DNA of 64,000 nt from Nannobrachium achirus. Taxonomy: Eukaryota; Chordata; Actinopteri; Myctophiformes; Myctophidae. The stretch lies in contig OY997650.1 of assembly GCA_963921795.1 (NCBI GenBank), positions 2,039,205 through 2,103,204 of the forward strand. Reading direction: 5' to 3'. Numbering within the stretch: the first letter of the stretch is position 1; the number at the start of each line of letters is the position of its first letter. Shown here piece after piece: positions 37,550 to 44,434 of this stretch. A program made the position numbers and the translations under genes. Under the pieces are notes generated by a model, which ran no database searches, was not told the origin of the DNA, and was given only the letters and a program-made list of their open reading frames with translations.

Positions 37550-38570
37550 ATCTCTATCTCTATCTCTCTCTCTCTCACAGTCACAGTCATCTGTAATCTA
37601 CTCCAGACCAGCAGACTAGCTTACAGTTATGGATATGCATACTGTAGGTCAGAGGTTCCCAAACCTTTTTGTCTCGGGGCACCCCATAAATATTTTTTTA
37701 ATCCGAGGCATCCCTACATTTTTATAATTTTTACTTGTAGATCAGCTGTTTTCACTAGTTTTGTGCGACAGTCTTGTATGATGAAGCAGGGCTTTGCTTT
37801 ACCAAAAGACGCACACATTTGACACTTGGAGATACGAGGTTTCTGCCCGACAGTGACGATATTTTAGTGATTATGTTGCGAGGAAAAGGTTGAGATAATA
37901 GCCATTTTGGTTAGAACTGACTGAAAATAACTTTGTACTTCAAGTTTAAAATTATACTAAATATTTTTTCAAGTGTCCAAATAAATTCCAAATATTATCA
38001 AATGATCTCGTGGCACCCCTGGACTGCCGTCACGGCACCCCAGGGTGCCCCGTCACCACAGGGTGCCCCGTCACCCCTGGACTGCCGTCACGGCACCCCA
38101 GGGTGCCCCGTCACCCCTGGACCGCCGTCACGGCACCCCAGGGTGCCCCGTCACCCCTGGACTGCCGTCACGTCACCCCAGGGTGCCCCGTCACCCCAGG
38201 GTGCCCCGTCACCCACTTTGAAAACCCTTGCTGCAGGTGACCGTGTCTTTTCCATGTCACAGCAGAACTGTTGTAATTGGAGGCGGGGCTAAATGGTCAT
38301 AGAGCCTCCATTGTTGAATGGTTTTAGAGCTCTCATAACTGATCTACAAGCTCACAACGCGTCGCTAGATCATCTGTTTTCAGAGCGTGAGCCACACGCA
38401 GCCAAGCATAAAATGACTCGTCTTAGTGTTACTGGATCTCTTCTCCACTGACATTTTTACCTGGTTTATAAGTGTTGACGCAGTAGTCAATATATCTAGT
38501 AGTGTTGCCCGATCCCAATCACGTGATCGGATCGGCCGCCGATATGGCCGTTTTTATAAGATCGGAGATC

Positions 38571-38602
<32 letters not shown>

Positions 38603-41600
38603 TATTTTCGGGGAGTACTGAAAGTTACAGGTAAGGTGAATGTGATATGAAATGTAAGCTTACCATAATCACAGTAATCCTTAATCATTTTCAATCATAT
38701 TCAAGGGCTTTTGGAGAAATGAGACAAACCCTGCTGAGGGGAGCCCTGCTGAGGGGAGGTGATTGTGTCAGACTCTGTGTCCAGCTGGCAGCTGATGCCA
38801 ATAAGTAGTAATTGGCCCCTTGTTAATGGATCAAAGGAAGGCAATTATGTCTCTCTGCACTGTCAACTAGCTGCTACAGATGCATACTTTTCAAGCAGAC
38901 TGGTTAATTGGTTCTTAACTTATTTTGTTTCAACTTTAAAAATGGCCAATGTTTTACCAGTTTTTATATAGTTTGTTGATTATTTTTGATGCTGTAATGG
39001 TCTATTTTATTTTATTTTTTGAGATATTAAACAGGTTTTAACACCTTGACGTCCGAAATAGAATGGTGGTTGGTAGATTAGCCGTGACATTTCTATTATT
39101 GTATTGTGATCTGAGACATAATATTATGTTTATAAACATGACCCCGCAGCCCCTCCATCTTGAACAGCGCCGCTGTTTTTTCTTTTTCTTTTTTTCCCAG
39201 GCCAGTAACTCACCATGATTTTCTCGATTTCCGTTGGGATAGAATGGGGGTTTTGGCCGATCGTCGATGTCCCCGTGCGTTTCGCGTGCGCGATCCTTTC
39301 ACGTAAATGTCCCCGCAAATAGTCCATGTGTGACTGAAGAACAGAACTGAAAAGTTTCGCTAGCATAGCCCCAAGCATGGCTGCTGTAGGAGCTCGAGTG
39401 TGCAGACAGCAAACGGATGGCTGGGAGTAGCCTTGGAGAAGGAGAGGCGCTGACGTCACCTCTGCTTCATGCACGGTCTGCATGAGCTATCAGTGCACGA
39501 GTGGTGACTAGGGAAGGTTAGACGATCGCCGATTTTCGGATCAAAAGCTTTTATTCCGGTTTTAAAGACAAAGTCCGGGAATGTACGGCGTGGCTGAGAG
39601 TCCCTGGGGGGATGTGCGATATAGTACGGTTTTAACATTAAGGGGCTCCCCGTGGCTTAGAAGGTGTTAAAAGTCCTTAAATCGTGACTTCACTGCCAAA
39701 TTTCAAAGGCCACACCAAAGGTCCGCTGCACAATGATTGAGAAACACTGCACTAGTAGGCCTATATCACTATACACTACTCATAAGCTTTGTTTTTAATT
39801 TGTTGATTCAGTGCTGCACTAAGTGATAGAATGAATAGATTTTTTTTTTCTTAATGCCTTGCCAAAAGATCGGATCGGGAAAGATCGGGATCGAATCGGA
39901 AGCAATAATATTTGATCGGTATCGGATCGGGAGCAAAAAAACCCTGATCGGGGCATCCCTAATATCTAGTCATGGTTTTTGTCATCATAGCTCAGTTTTT
40001 ATTTCGTTTTTAGTCAGTCAAAAAAGGCAAGTGGACAAACATTCTTGGTCATAGTTAAAGTCCATGAAATGAACGAATGAGTCTGAATGGGTGTGGTGTT
40101 GTTAGGCCTGTCATAAGTGTTCCATAATTGCAGTTATTTGACAATCACAGTAATTTTGTCATAATCGTTTCCATGTTGAAAAAATAGCAGATCTATATGT
40201 GTCCATCCATCCATCCATCTTCAACCGCTTATCCGGAATCAGGTCGCGGGGTTCCAACTGAGACCTCCAGATTTCCTTATCCCGAGCAACTTCCTCCACT
40301 CCCTCAGGGAGTATACCGAGGCGTTCCCAAGCCAGTTTGGAGATATAATCCTTCCATCTGGTCTTTGGTCTGCCACGGGGTCTCCTCCCAGTGGGACGCG
40401 CATTGAGGACCTTCCTAGGAAGGCGCTTGGGGGGCATCCGTACTAGATGCCCCAACCACCTAAGCTGACTCCTTTGAAGTGAAGGAGCAGCGGTTTTACT
40501 CCAAGTCTCTCTCGGGTGATTGAACTTCTCACCCTATCTCTATTGGAGATACCAGCCACCCGTCTGAGGAAACTTATTTCGGCCGTTTGCACCCGAGACC
40601 TTATACTTTGGGTCATGACCCACACTTCATGACCATAGGTGAGAGTAGGAAGGAAGATTGCTCGGTAGACAGAGAGCTTTGCCTTCCGGCTCAACTCTTT
40701 TTTTCATCTGCCTTTGCAAATTCAAAGCCTAAAAGCCAAACAGAAATGAAGCTATGATTGGTCTACGACAAAAAACATATATAATAATAATAATTGTTAA
40801 TCACAATTATTTGAGTGACAATTAATCGTCATGTATAATGTCATAGTCGTGACAGCCCTATGTGTGTGTGTTCATTTAGTTCTGGTTGTTGTAACACAGT
40901 GTAACAGTGTGGTATGTTGTGTATGTGTGTTCTAGACCAGTATATTTACACAGTGTGTATGTGTGTTGTGTTCCAGAGCTCATGGGACCAGTATATTTAC
41001 ATAGTGTGTATGTGTGTTCCAGAGCTCCTGGGACCAGTATATTTACATAGTGTGTATGTGTGTTCCAGAGCTCATGGGACCAGTATATTTACATAGTGTG
41101 TATGTGTGTTCCAGAGCTCCTGGGACCAGTATATTTACATAGTGTGTATGTGTGTTCCAGAGCTCATGGGACCAGTATATTTACACAGTGTGTATGTGTG
41201 TTCCAGAGCTCCTGGGACCAGTATATTTACACAGTGTGTATGTGTGTTCCAGAGCTCATGGGACCAGTATATTTACATAGTGTGTATGTGTGTTCCAGAG
41301 CTCATGGGACCAGTATATTTACATAGTGTGTATGTGTGTTCCAGAGCTCATGGGACCAGTATATTTACACAGTGTGTATGTGTGTTCCAGAGCTCATGGG
41401 ACCAGTATATTTACATAGTGTGTATGTGTGTTGTGTTCCAGAGCTCATGGGACCAGTATATTTACACAGTGTGTATGTGTGTTGTGTTCCAGAGCTCATG
41501 GGACCAGTATATTTACACAGTGTGTATGTGTGTTCCAGAGCTCATGGGACCAGTATATTTACACAGTGTGTATGTGTGTTCCAGAGCTCATGGGACCAGT

Positions 41601-43354
41601 ATATTTACACCAAAGGCTGCATCCCTGCTCTGGAAGACTGGCTGCCTGGAAACCTGTACACCGTGGCCATCGTGTTCATAGTCATCTCCCTGCTACAGGT
41701 ATATAACCCTACCCCTACCCCTACCCTGTACACCGTGGCCATAGTGTTCATAGTCATCTCCCTGCTACAGGTACCTACACTATATAACCCTATACCCTAC
41801 CCCTAGTATATAACCCTATACCCTACCCCTAGTATATAACCCTATACCCTACCCCTAGTATATAACCCTACCCCTAACCTGTACACCGTGGCCATTGTGT
41901 TCATAGTCATCTCCCTGTTACAGGTACCTACACTATATAACCCTATACCCTACCCCTAGTATATAACCCTATACCCTACCCCTAGTATATAACCCTACCC
42001 TAGCTCTGGTCCATGTCAGAGTGGGGTAGACGCTCTGTCAGAGCGTCACCTCCAGTGACAGACCCGTCGACAAATGAATAGACCGTGTTTTCTCAGCCCC
42101 TACCAGCGCTCAACTTCAGTCAAAATAAACTAAACTACTCCACTACTCACCAAACCAAAGATAGTTTTGCATTGTTGAAAGTCTATTCTCCACGGTGGTG
42201 AACCCCTCAGCACCCTACCCAACCTGCAAAATACACTATTTTTGGCATGGAATAAAGTGCATCCAACTCGGCCGCTGCTTATTTCCAGGTTGTGAACCGT
42301 TGTGTCTGCGGTGGCCGCTGGGTGGCTCGAGGCTCGGCACCACTTCTTTCACCGAGCATCGCGACGCGTTGTGAGCTTGTAGATCGGCTATTTCCACTAT
42401 CAAAGTTATTTTTTAAGTAGTAAGTTGTCAAATATGTCAGTAATTTCTTTGTATATTTAGGGTATGTGTCATATCTACCCATGTACAACTTCAAAGCCTA
42501 AAAACCAAACAGAAATGTAATTGTCAACGACAAAAACACGTTAATCGCCAATTATTTGAGTGACAATTAATCGTCATGTAAAATGTCATATCGTGACAGG
42601 CCTACTCTGCCGCGCCTGGGGAGACAACGGACTGACCTCATGCTTCCTTCTATGCATGAGGAGTCCAAGTTGTTTCTTTTCACCTGACAGGGGGGATTTC
42701 CCTGGTTTGGACGTAGCGCGGGGAAGGAACATGTTATTCCAACCAGTTCCTTTCCCCTCCATCAGGCGCCCCGGCTGGCCAGGGAGAGGCATTATTTTTG
42801 AAGTTTTTGTGAGGGTATCTACCCTAGGAGACACGGGGAGAACATGCAAACTCCACACAGAAAGGCCCTTTCGCCAAAATTCATTGTTAAAATGTTGTGC
42901 GCAGCCTGCATAGGGGATTGTTTGCTCCTAGTTGGGACGTAGTGGTATTTTCCAGTGTCTTGCCAATAAACCAACACACCAAAATAAATGTGTACCACCT
43001 GTTAGTCGTGGTGCAGCTGCAGTTATTTAGAAGGTTAAGAATACAGCAGGATTACAAAGGAGTGTTGTTGAGAGAATAGCCGATCTACAAGCTCACACAA
43101 CCCCTCCCCCACTGTGGCGATGTGTGATAAAATGTTAAAAAAGTTTAAATGGAAAAAAGTTGAGTGAGAAAACAATGTTAACATTTAGCTAAACATCTGG
43201 GGGTCCCTCTGGGGGTCCCTCCCTCCCGACCCAAAGGTTGAGAACCACTGTACTTTGGTGACCGTAACGTTTGTTCTTTCTTCCTCAGATGTTCGGCATC
43301 TACTTGGCGCGGACGTTAATCGGTGACATCGAGAAGGTCAAGTTCACCTACTGA
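17573..43354 (+). CDS. tspan14: Tetraspanin, TspanC8 group, most like TSPAN14 (8 coding exons)
   Basis: Joined exons 17573-17653, 28148-28198, 29505-29651, 31586-31756, 34394-34519, 37402-37458, 41585-41698 and 43289-43354 give 270 codons plus stop, with all junctions in phase 0 and GT/AG ends. The protein starts MHYYRY, as human TSPAN14 does from memory, and has the same length. Membrane segments lie at about 18-40, 62-84, 94-115 and 234-258. The large loop has cysteines 153, 154 (CCG), 170, 180, 186, 187, 200 and 223, the eight-cysteine TspanC8 pattern, and one N-glycosylation site at 171. TspanC8 proteins bind ADAM10 and control its exit from the ER and its substrate choice; this role is inferred from the family. 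An acceptor before the first coding exon implies an upstream non-coding exon that I could not place. Many splice sites are tandemly duplicated. Confidence 0.95.
17697..18797. mobile_element. hAT-like element in tspan14 intron 1
   Basis: Ends TAGGGCTGTGAAA and TTTCACACCCCTA; flanks GCACACAC and GCACACGC match at 7 of 8 bases. ATTCGAATATTCG words are near both ends. It carries a hairpin at 18525-18585. Confidence 0.8.
18525..18585. repeat. GATCTACAAGCTCAC hairpin, divergent
   Basis: GTACAAGCTCACAACGTA faces a right arm with CGTATTGTGGACTTGTAGATC-type sequence; the inner stem pairs AACGTA with an ACGTATT on the right. It resembles the copy at 54784. Confidence 0.75.
18835..19037. mobile_element. 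Right half of an AGGAGTAGTTCACC-family MITE
   Basis: Starts within the central palindrome (ACCCCCATTGATTCCGGAT) and ends GGTGAACTACTCCTTTAA. It is followed at 19045-19090 by a degenerate GATCTACAAGCTC hairpin and at about 19122 by GGGTTAA. Confidence 0.8.
19167..19227. repeat. GATCTACAAGCTC hairpin, GCGGCAC class
   Basis: AGCAGATCTACAAGCTC and GAGCTTGTATATCTGCT; inner stem CACGGCA / TGCCGCG. The right flank TTTTTCACTGGTTAAAGCAT reappears, inverted, at 19990-20010. Confidence 0.88.
19556..19896. mobile_element. hAT MITE inserted in satellite-like units
   Basis: Ends CAGTGTTTCTCAAC and GTTGAGAAACACTG are perfect inverted repeats; flanking 8-mers AACTAATC and AAATAAGA match at 5 of 8 positions. 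A full hairpin sits at 19677-19757. Confidence 0.88.
19677..19757. repeat. GATCTACAAGC hairpin with TAGTGAAAACAGC arms
   Basis: An 81-bp palindrome. Outer TAGTGAAAACAGC pairs with GCTGTTTTCACTA. The conserved CTCAC is changed to CACAC on the left and GTGTG on the right, a paired change. The inner stem is AACGCCTCG / CGAGGCGTT. Confidence 0.93.
20005..20034. repeat. Core-deleted hairpin (30 bp)
   Basis: AAAAATAGCAGATATAGATC followed by TGCTATTTTT: outer arms intact, inner 30-40 bp gone. It looks like a deletion between the two arms. Confidence 0.8.
20242..20857. mobile_element. PIF/Harbinger-like MITE, TAA target
   Basis: Ends CCCCCCGGCTCCAC and GTGGAGCCCTGGGG with TAA on both sides (20239-20241, 20858-20860). 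Subterminal GACGGCGTC words are frequent. No coding capacity. Confidence 0.82.
21037..21415. mobile_element. hAT MITE of the TTTCACTAGTT family
   Basis: Shares with 37651 and 12659 the sequence order GACGATAT, CGTATCTCCAAG, CATCATACAAGACTGTCGCAC, hairpin, ACATTTTATAGATGATAAAT, and GCCCTGAGACAAAAAGG, ending near TTTGGCAACCCCTGG. The left terminus is eroded. Confidence 0.75.
21154..21219. repeat. GATCTACA hairpin with AACTAGTGAAAACA arms
   Basis: Outer AACTAGTGAAAACA pairs with the end TTTTCACTAGTT. The inner part is short (CATGCACAGTTGTGTGCTTG). Confidence 0.88.
21481..24168. repeat. 47-bp satellite array in tspan14 intron 1 (about 57 copies)
   Basis: Head-to-tail 47-bp unit starting GAAACAGCCTGGTTGTACAC and ending CCTTTTATACCA, almost without variation: isolated T insertions in CCTTTTT and a few CGCC to TGCC changes. 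Such uniformity implies recent amplification. It has no spacers and no coding frame of note. Confidence 0.98.
24402..24474. repeat. GATCTACAAGCTCAC hairpin, perfect GCGCGGCAC class
   Basis: AGCAGATCTACAAGCTCACA and TGTGAGCTTGTATATCTGCT surround GCGCGGCAC / GTGCCGCGC with a 4-nt loop. It sits in a truncated hAT region beginning with GTGGTTCTCAAAAC at 24233. Confidence 0.93.
24753..24835. repeat. GATCTACATGCTCAC hairpin with paired base change
   Basis: An 83-bp palindrome with 40-bp arms and a 3-nt loop. Outer ATTGTGAAAATAG pairs with CTATTTTCACAAT. The usual ACAAGCTC is ACATGCTC on the left, and the right arm has GAGCATGT in place of GAGCTTGT, so both arms changed together. Inner stem AACGCCTCGC / GCGAGGCGTT. 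Confidence 0.96.
25961..26018. repeat. CA dinucleotide repeat
   Basis: About 29 uninterrupted CA units inside the outer hAT element. Confidence 0.97.
26225..27911. mobile_element. Nested hAT element with exact TSD and internal duplication
   Basis: Ends TAGGGGTGGGCGATAC and TATCGCCCACCCCTA; target duplication ATTCGATG at 26217-26224 and 27912-27919. A 351-bp block (26340-26690) is repeated in tandem at 26691-27041 with few changes; each carries the same half hairpin (GTTGTGAGCTTGTAGATC at about 26566 and 26921). Another half hairpin is at 27693-27714. No transposase seen. Confidence 0.93.
28148..28198 (+). CDS. tspan14: tspan14 coding exon 2
   Basis: 17 codons (LAGAAFISIGFWAWSEK) between TTGCAG and GTATGC. 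Completes membrane segment 1 and starts the small extracellular loop; the WAWSEK ending is typical of TSPAN14-like members. Confidence 0.95.
28320..28393. repeat. GATCTACAAGCTCA hairpin, GCTGCAC class
   Basis: Inner stem GTGCTGCAC / GTGCAGTGC with loop TCG. Relative to the copy at 24402 the left arm has GCGG to GCTG and the right arm CCGC to CAGT, keeping pairing (one G-T pair). Confidence 0.92.
28703..29049. mobile_element. hAT MITE with exact TSD and hairpin
   Basis: Ends TAGGGCTGTCACGATTAT and ATAATCGTGACAGCCCTA; target duplication GCCTTAAG at 28695-28702 and 29050-29057. Hairpin at 28895-28945 (CACAACGCGTCGCG). Other copies: 40103-40860 and 42395-42604. Confidence 0.95.
28895..28945. repeat. 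Hairpin inside the CTGTCACGATTAT MITE
   Basis: GTCACAACGCGTCGCG faces TGCGGCGCATTGTG and GTAGATCTGC; the left outer arm is lost. Confidence 0.75.
29505..29651 (+). CDS. tspan14: tspan14 coding exon 3
   Basis: 49 codons between TACAG (after a GT-rich tract) and GTAAGT. It encodes the small extracellular loop end, membrane segment 2 (WLVLVVGAITFVLGFAG) and the inner loop GALRENICLLKF. Its last 32 nt plus 15 nt of intron form the unit of the following array. Confidence 0.96.
29620..30512 (+). repeat. 19 tandem copies of the exon 3 end and splice donor
   Basis: Exactly 19 units of 47 bp (893 bp). Each holds the last 32 nt of exon 3 (from CTCTGAGAG to AAGTTC), the donor GTAAGT, and ACAGAGCAG. 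Units differ only at GAGA/GAGG and TGTC/TGCC. Reading past the first donor gives five codons then a stop, so only use of the first donor, or a jump to another copy in frame, keeps the protein. The array ends at 30512, where a MITE-like end (CAGGGGTCTGCAACG) begins. Confidence 0.97.
30513..30856. mobile_element. hAT-like MITE with 216-bp palindrome around a hairpin
   Basis: Left end CAGGGGTCTGCAACG resembles the 13216 family. From 30641 (GGCTCTATTATGATCCAG) to 30856 the sequence is a palindrome whose centre (30726-30779) is a GATCTGCAAGCTCAC hairpin. The arms of about 85 bp (AAGGCATAA, CTTCTTTGCC) are unlike those of any other hairpin copy. Confidence 0.85.
30870..31190. mobile_element. Foldback MITE fragment (TTACAACAAGGGTTCATATT family)
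   Basis: Matches one arm and the centre of the element at 44775-45225 (TTTACAACAAGGGTTC, GTGTTAAAAT, TATGGGGGCT, GTCTAAAAAGACATA). Confidence 0.75.
31517..31580. repeat. CCTCT pyrimidine tract before exon 4
   Basis: CCCCT/CCTCT repeats run up to the acceptor CTCCTGTAG and form an unusually long polypyrimidine tract. Confidence 0.9.
31586..31756 (+). CDS. tspan14: tspan14 coding exon 4
   Basis: 57 codons between CTGTAG and GTAAAT: membrane segment 3 (GVIGVIFFLELTAAVLAVVF) and the first helices of the large loop, with YRDDIDLQNLID, highly conserved in TspanC8 proteins. Confidence 0.96.
31718..31803 (+). repeat. Two copies of the exon 4 end and donor (43 bp)
   Basis: ATAGATCTACAGAACCTCAT to AAGATG plus GTAA occurs at 31718 and again at 31761, so a second complete donor (ATG then GTAACG) lies 43 nt downstream of the real one. 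A GT repeat (31808-31842) follows directly. Confidence 0.95.
31843..33480. other. Intron 4, mostly unassigned sequence
   Basis: AT-rich sequence without coding potential. 32590-32797 is a reversed partial copy of the hAT at 25383. I recognise nothing else with confidence. A CA repeat (33487-33522) follows. Confidence 0.6.
33487..33522. repeat. CA dinucleotide repeat
   Basis: About 17 CA units in intron 4. Confidence 0.95.
34394..34519 (+). CDS. tspan14: tspan14 coding exon 5
   Basis: 42 codons between CCATAG and GTAAGT. Contains six of the eight loop cysteines (CCG, YFSC, REKC, PFSCC) and the glycosylation site NGT. The last 11 nt plus donor (GACCCTGCA, GTAAGTCTG) recur at 34571-34588, giving a second donor. 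Confidence 0.96.
34615..34957. mobile_element. hAT MITE with exact 8-bp TSD in intron 5
   Basis: Ends TAGGGTATTCACGAATA and TTGGTGAATGCCCTA; target duplication GTAGGTTC at 34607-34614 and 34958-34965. A partial hairpin with TGTGAAAATAGCAGATCTAC is at 34739-34776. Confidence 0.93.
35036..35092. repeat. Hairpin GCAGACATACAAGCTCAC
   Basis: ACATACAAGCTCAC and GTGAGCTTGTAGATC around an imperfect CG-rich inner part (GTCGCGACGCGGATGC). Confidence 0.8.
35150..35398 (+). pseudogene. LINE reverse-transcriptase C-terminal fragment
   Basis: Encodes NIRRIRPFLTQEAAQLLIQT and LQYCNSLLTGLPACALKPLQ followed by LIQNATERLV, a signature of the region after the RT domain in L2/CR1-group LINEs. The fragment stops at a T run near 35400. 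Confidence 0.82.
35415..35850. mobile_element. TATCG-rich hAT-like element with hairpin
   Basis: CGATAAGCAATATTATCG at the left and ATATCGTCTCATCTCTA at the right are diverged ends. Contains a full hairpin at 35660-35720 (AACGCGTTGC / GCGACGCGTT). Confidence 0.65.
35660..35720. repeat. GATCTACAAGCTCAC hairpin, ACGCGT class
   Basis: GATAGCTGATCTACAAGCTC with inner AACGCGT, and ACGCGTTGTGAGCTTGTC on the right. The right outer arm lost its GATC. Confidence 0.88.
35851..37185. other. Intron 5, low-information sequence
   Basis: No gene recognised. ORFs here (for example 35957-36406) resemble no family I know. AT-rich words near 36478-36520 are direct repeats of ATTTTTTAATTTTAC. Confidence 0.5.
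37190..37400. repeat. GTCT tetranucleotide arrays before exon 6
   Basis: Three blocks of CTGT units separated by the repeated spacer TGTAACCCTGTTCTAC, running directly into the acceptor CTATCAG of exon 6. The spacer plus block is a compound repeat. Confidence 0.95.
37402..37458 (+). CDS. tspan14: tspan14 coding exon 6
   Basis: 19 codons (DTVINTQCGYDVRLRGNTK) between TATCAG and GTAATC, carrying cysteine 200 of the large loop. Flanked on both sides by microsatellites. Confidence 0.95.
37461..37580. repeat. CTCTAT/CT repeat after exon 6
   Basis: Hexamer CTCTAT units alternating with CT dinucleotide blocks start 3 nt after the exon 6 donor. Confidence 0.95.
37651..38235. mobile_element. hAT MITE copy containing a 40-bp minisatellite
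   Basis: Left end CAGAGGTTCCCAAACC, half hairpin at 37736-37752, and shared sequence CAGTCTTGTATGATGAAGCA. Right part 38010-38215 holds about five irregular units of CACCCCAGGGTGCCCCGTC. Ends near TTTGAAAACCCTTGCTG. Confidence 0.75.
38500..39961. mobile_element. hAT element, 1.46 kb, exact TSD
   Basis: Ends TAGTGTTGCCCGATC and GATCGGGGCATCCCTA; target duplication ATATCTAG at 38492-38499 and 39962-39969. Subterminal GATCGG repeats on both sides. A T run lies at 38576-38600. No transposase frame recognised. Confidence 0.92.
40103..40860. mobile_element. CTGTCACGATTAT-family hAT MITE split by a LINE
   Basis: Ends TAGGCCTGTCATAA and GTCGTGACAGCCCTA, matching the family at 28703. The middle holds a Rex3-like fragment inserted in the hairpin (GCAGATCTATATGTG at 40187). 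Confidence 0.85.
40200..40708 (-). mobile_element. RTE-clade LINE fragment, Rex3-like, copy 2
   Basis: Close relative of the copy at 5428, similarly 5'-truncated and ending in GATG units. Encodes MSRKAKLSVYRAIFLPTLTY, then FLRRVAGISNRDRVRSS, then GHLVRMPPKRLPRKVL, with one frame change between the last two. Inserted within a GATCTACAAGCTCAC-type hairpin; the right half of the hairpin is missing. Confidence 0.88.
40925..41610 (+). repeat. About 14 tandem copies of the exon 7 acceptor (46 bp)
   Basis: Each unit carries GTGTATGTGTGTTCCAG followed by the first 27 or so bases of exon 7 (AGCTCATGGGACCAGTATAT), then TTACACAGT. Some units have TTGTG extra (51 bp). The last unit continues into the true exon. 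The frame of exon 7 stays open back to about 41330, so an in-frame acceptor at 41344/41345 could add 80 residues to the large loop. Confidence 0.97.
41585..41698 (+). CDS. tspan14: tspan14 coding exon 7
   Basis: 38 codons between TTCCAG and GTATAT: end of the large loop with cysteine 223 (TKGC), and most of membrane segment 4 (LYTVAIVFIVISLLQ). The choice of this acceptor rests on continuity with exon 6 and with the family. Confidence 0.95.
41699..42000 (+). repeat. Repeats after exon 7, with two more copies of its end
   Basis: The last 44 nt or so of exon 7 plus donor (from CTGTACACCGTGGCCAT to CTACAGGTAC) recur at about 41727-41772 and 41880-41925. Between them are units of CCCTAGTATATAACCCTATA. 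There are thus three donors for exon 7. Confidence 0.95.
42357..42604. mobile_element. Half of a CTGTCACGATTAT-family MITE
   Basis: Begins with the right half of the hairpin (GCGACGCGTTGTGAGC, 42363-42394) and ends AAATGTCATATCGTGACAGG. Same arrangement as 28703-29049, reversed. Confidence 0.8.
43289..43354 (+). CDS. tspan14: tspan14 coding exon 8 and stop
   Basis: 21 codons plus TGA after CCTCAG: MFGIYLARTLIGDIEKVKFT then Y. End of membrane segment 4 and the short cytoplasmic tail. It matches the TSPAN14 pattern FLARTLISDIEAVK. No edge duplication here. No clear polyadenylation signal could be assigned. Confidence 0.95.
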   Translation: MFGIYLARTLIGDIEKVKFTY

Positions 43355-43544
43355 CCCACCCCCCACCCCCACCCCGAACACCCTTCAGGAGGAAATGACA
43401 CCCTCCCTCATCCAGGGTGGGGTCACATGCAGTATGCCCCCCCCCCCCTCCCCCCTGGTGGCGGTCTGGGGGAATTACAGAAACCTCCAATCTTCCTTCT
43501 CTGTGACATCTTCATCTTCATCATCATCATCATGTGTTCTAGAC

Positions 43545-43900
43545 TACTGGTTCTCAATATGCGGTCTGGGGACCAGCGAGAGGTCCTAAATGGACCCTTA
43601 CGGGTCTGTAACTCTGAGTGTAGAAATAGGACCAAATGGACCCTTACGGGTCTGTAACTCTGAGAGTGTACAAACTCAACAGTAAACAAACCAACATAAT
43701 AGTTTAAGTGTATAGAGGGTATCTGTAGATTTCTAAAGTGACAATTTAAGGACTTTTTTACACCTCTAAAATGTCAAATTAAACATTGACCAAATTGTCA
43801 AATATATAGAGGCAGAAATTGTGAAAATGGCAGATCTACGCGAGGCGTTGTGAGCATGTAGATCTGCTATTTTCACAAAAAAGTTGGGGTCTCATTGACT
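43545..43900. mobile_element. hAT-like MITE with a hairpin downstream of tspan14
   Basis: Starts ACTGGTTCTCAA; contains a tandem pair of AATGGACCCTTACGGGTCTG and the hairpin at 43819-43878. Related sequence lies at 47150-47390 and 24690-24950. Ends unclear. Confidence 0.65.
43819..43878. repeat. Hairpin with TTGTGAAAAT arms, one inner arm deleted
   Basis: TTGTGAAAAT pairs with ATTTTCACAA. The right arm has GAGCATGTAGATCTGC, the same A/T variant as the copy at 24753, but the left arm jumps from GATCTAC to CGAGGCG. Confidence 0.85.
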
Positions 43901-43921
43901 TTGACAAAACGTGGTTATAGA

Positions 43922-44434
43922 ACAGGGGCTAATACTGATATTTTCACGAATTGGTACCACCCAAGGTGACCGTACGTTTTTTTTTACATTTTTGTCTTCA
44001 TACATGCCTCTAGTTTATATTTTGGTATGATAACCCTTTCTGAGAAGTAGCTTAATTGATGTTATCAGCCGCTAGAGTCGGTGTCCCATTAACTTTACAT
44101 TACAGGGAAAACAAGGTAAAAAATAATCTGCTTTAAGCAGCATATGAGGGGTCAAACTAGGGGGTTTTCATGATTCTGAATCCATTGCAAGCATCTGTTT
44201 TGCACGAGAAACATTCCTTGCGCTAAAAACACAACGGTTTAGTGGTTTGAAAAAGGGATGATCACTTTTCACACGTTTTAGGGGACACCGACTCTCGCGG
44301 GTGACAACATCAATTAAGCTACTTCTCAGAAAGGGTTATCATACCAAAATATAAACTAAAGACATGTACGAATAAGAAAATCCAAACATTTTACGGTCAC
44401 CTTGGGTGGTCCCAACATTTGTATTAGCCCCTGT
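43922..44434. repeat. Large palindrome C (513 bp) around the shared core
   Basis: ACAGGGGCTAATAC pairs with GTATTAGCCCCTGT; ACCACCCAAGGTGACCGTA and GATAACCCTTTCTGAGAAGT are also mirrored. The spacer at about 44110-44275 contains one copy of the 110-bp core found twice in palindromes A and B (GAATCCATTGCAAGCAT, TTTTGCAC, AAACATTCCTTG). Confidence 0.85.
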
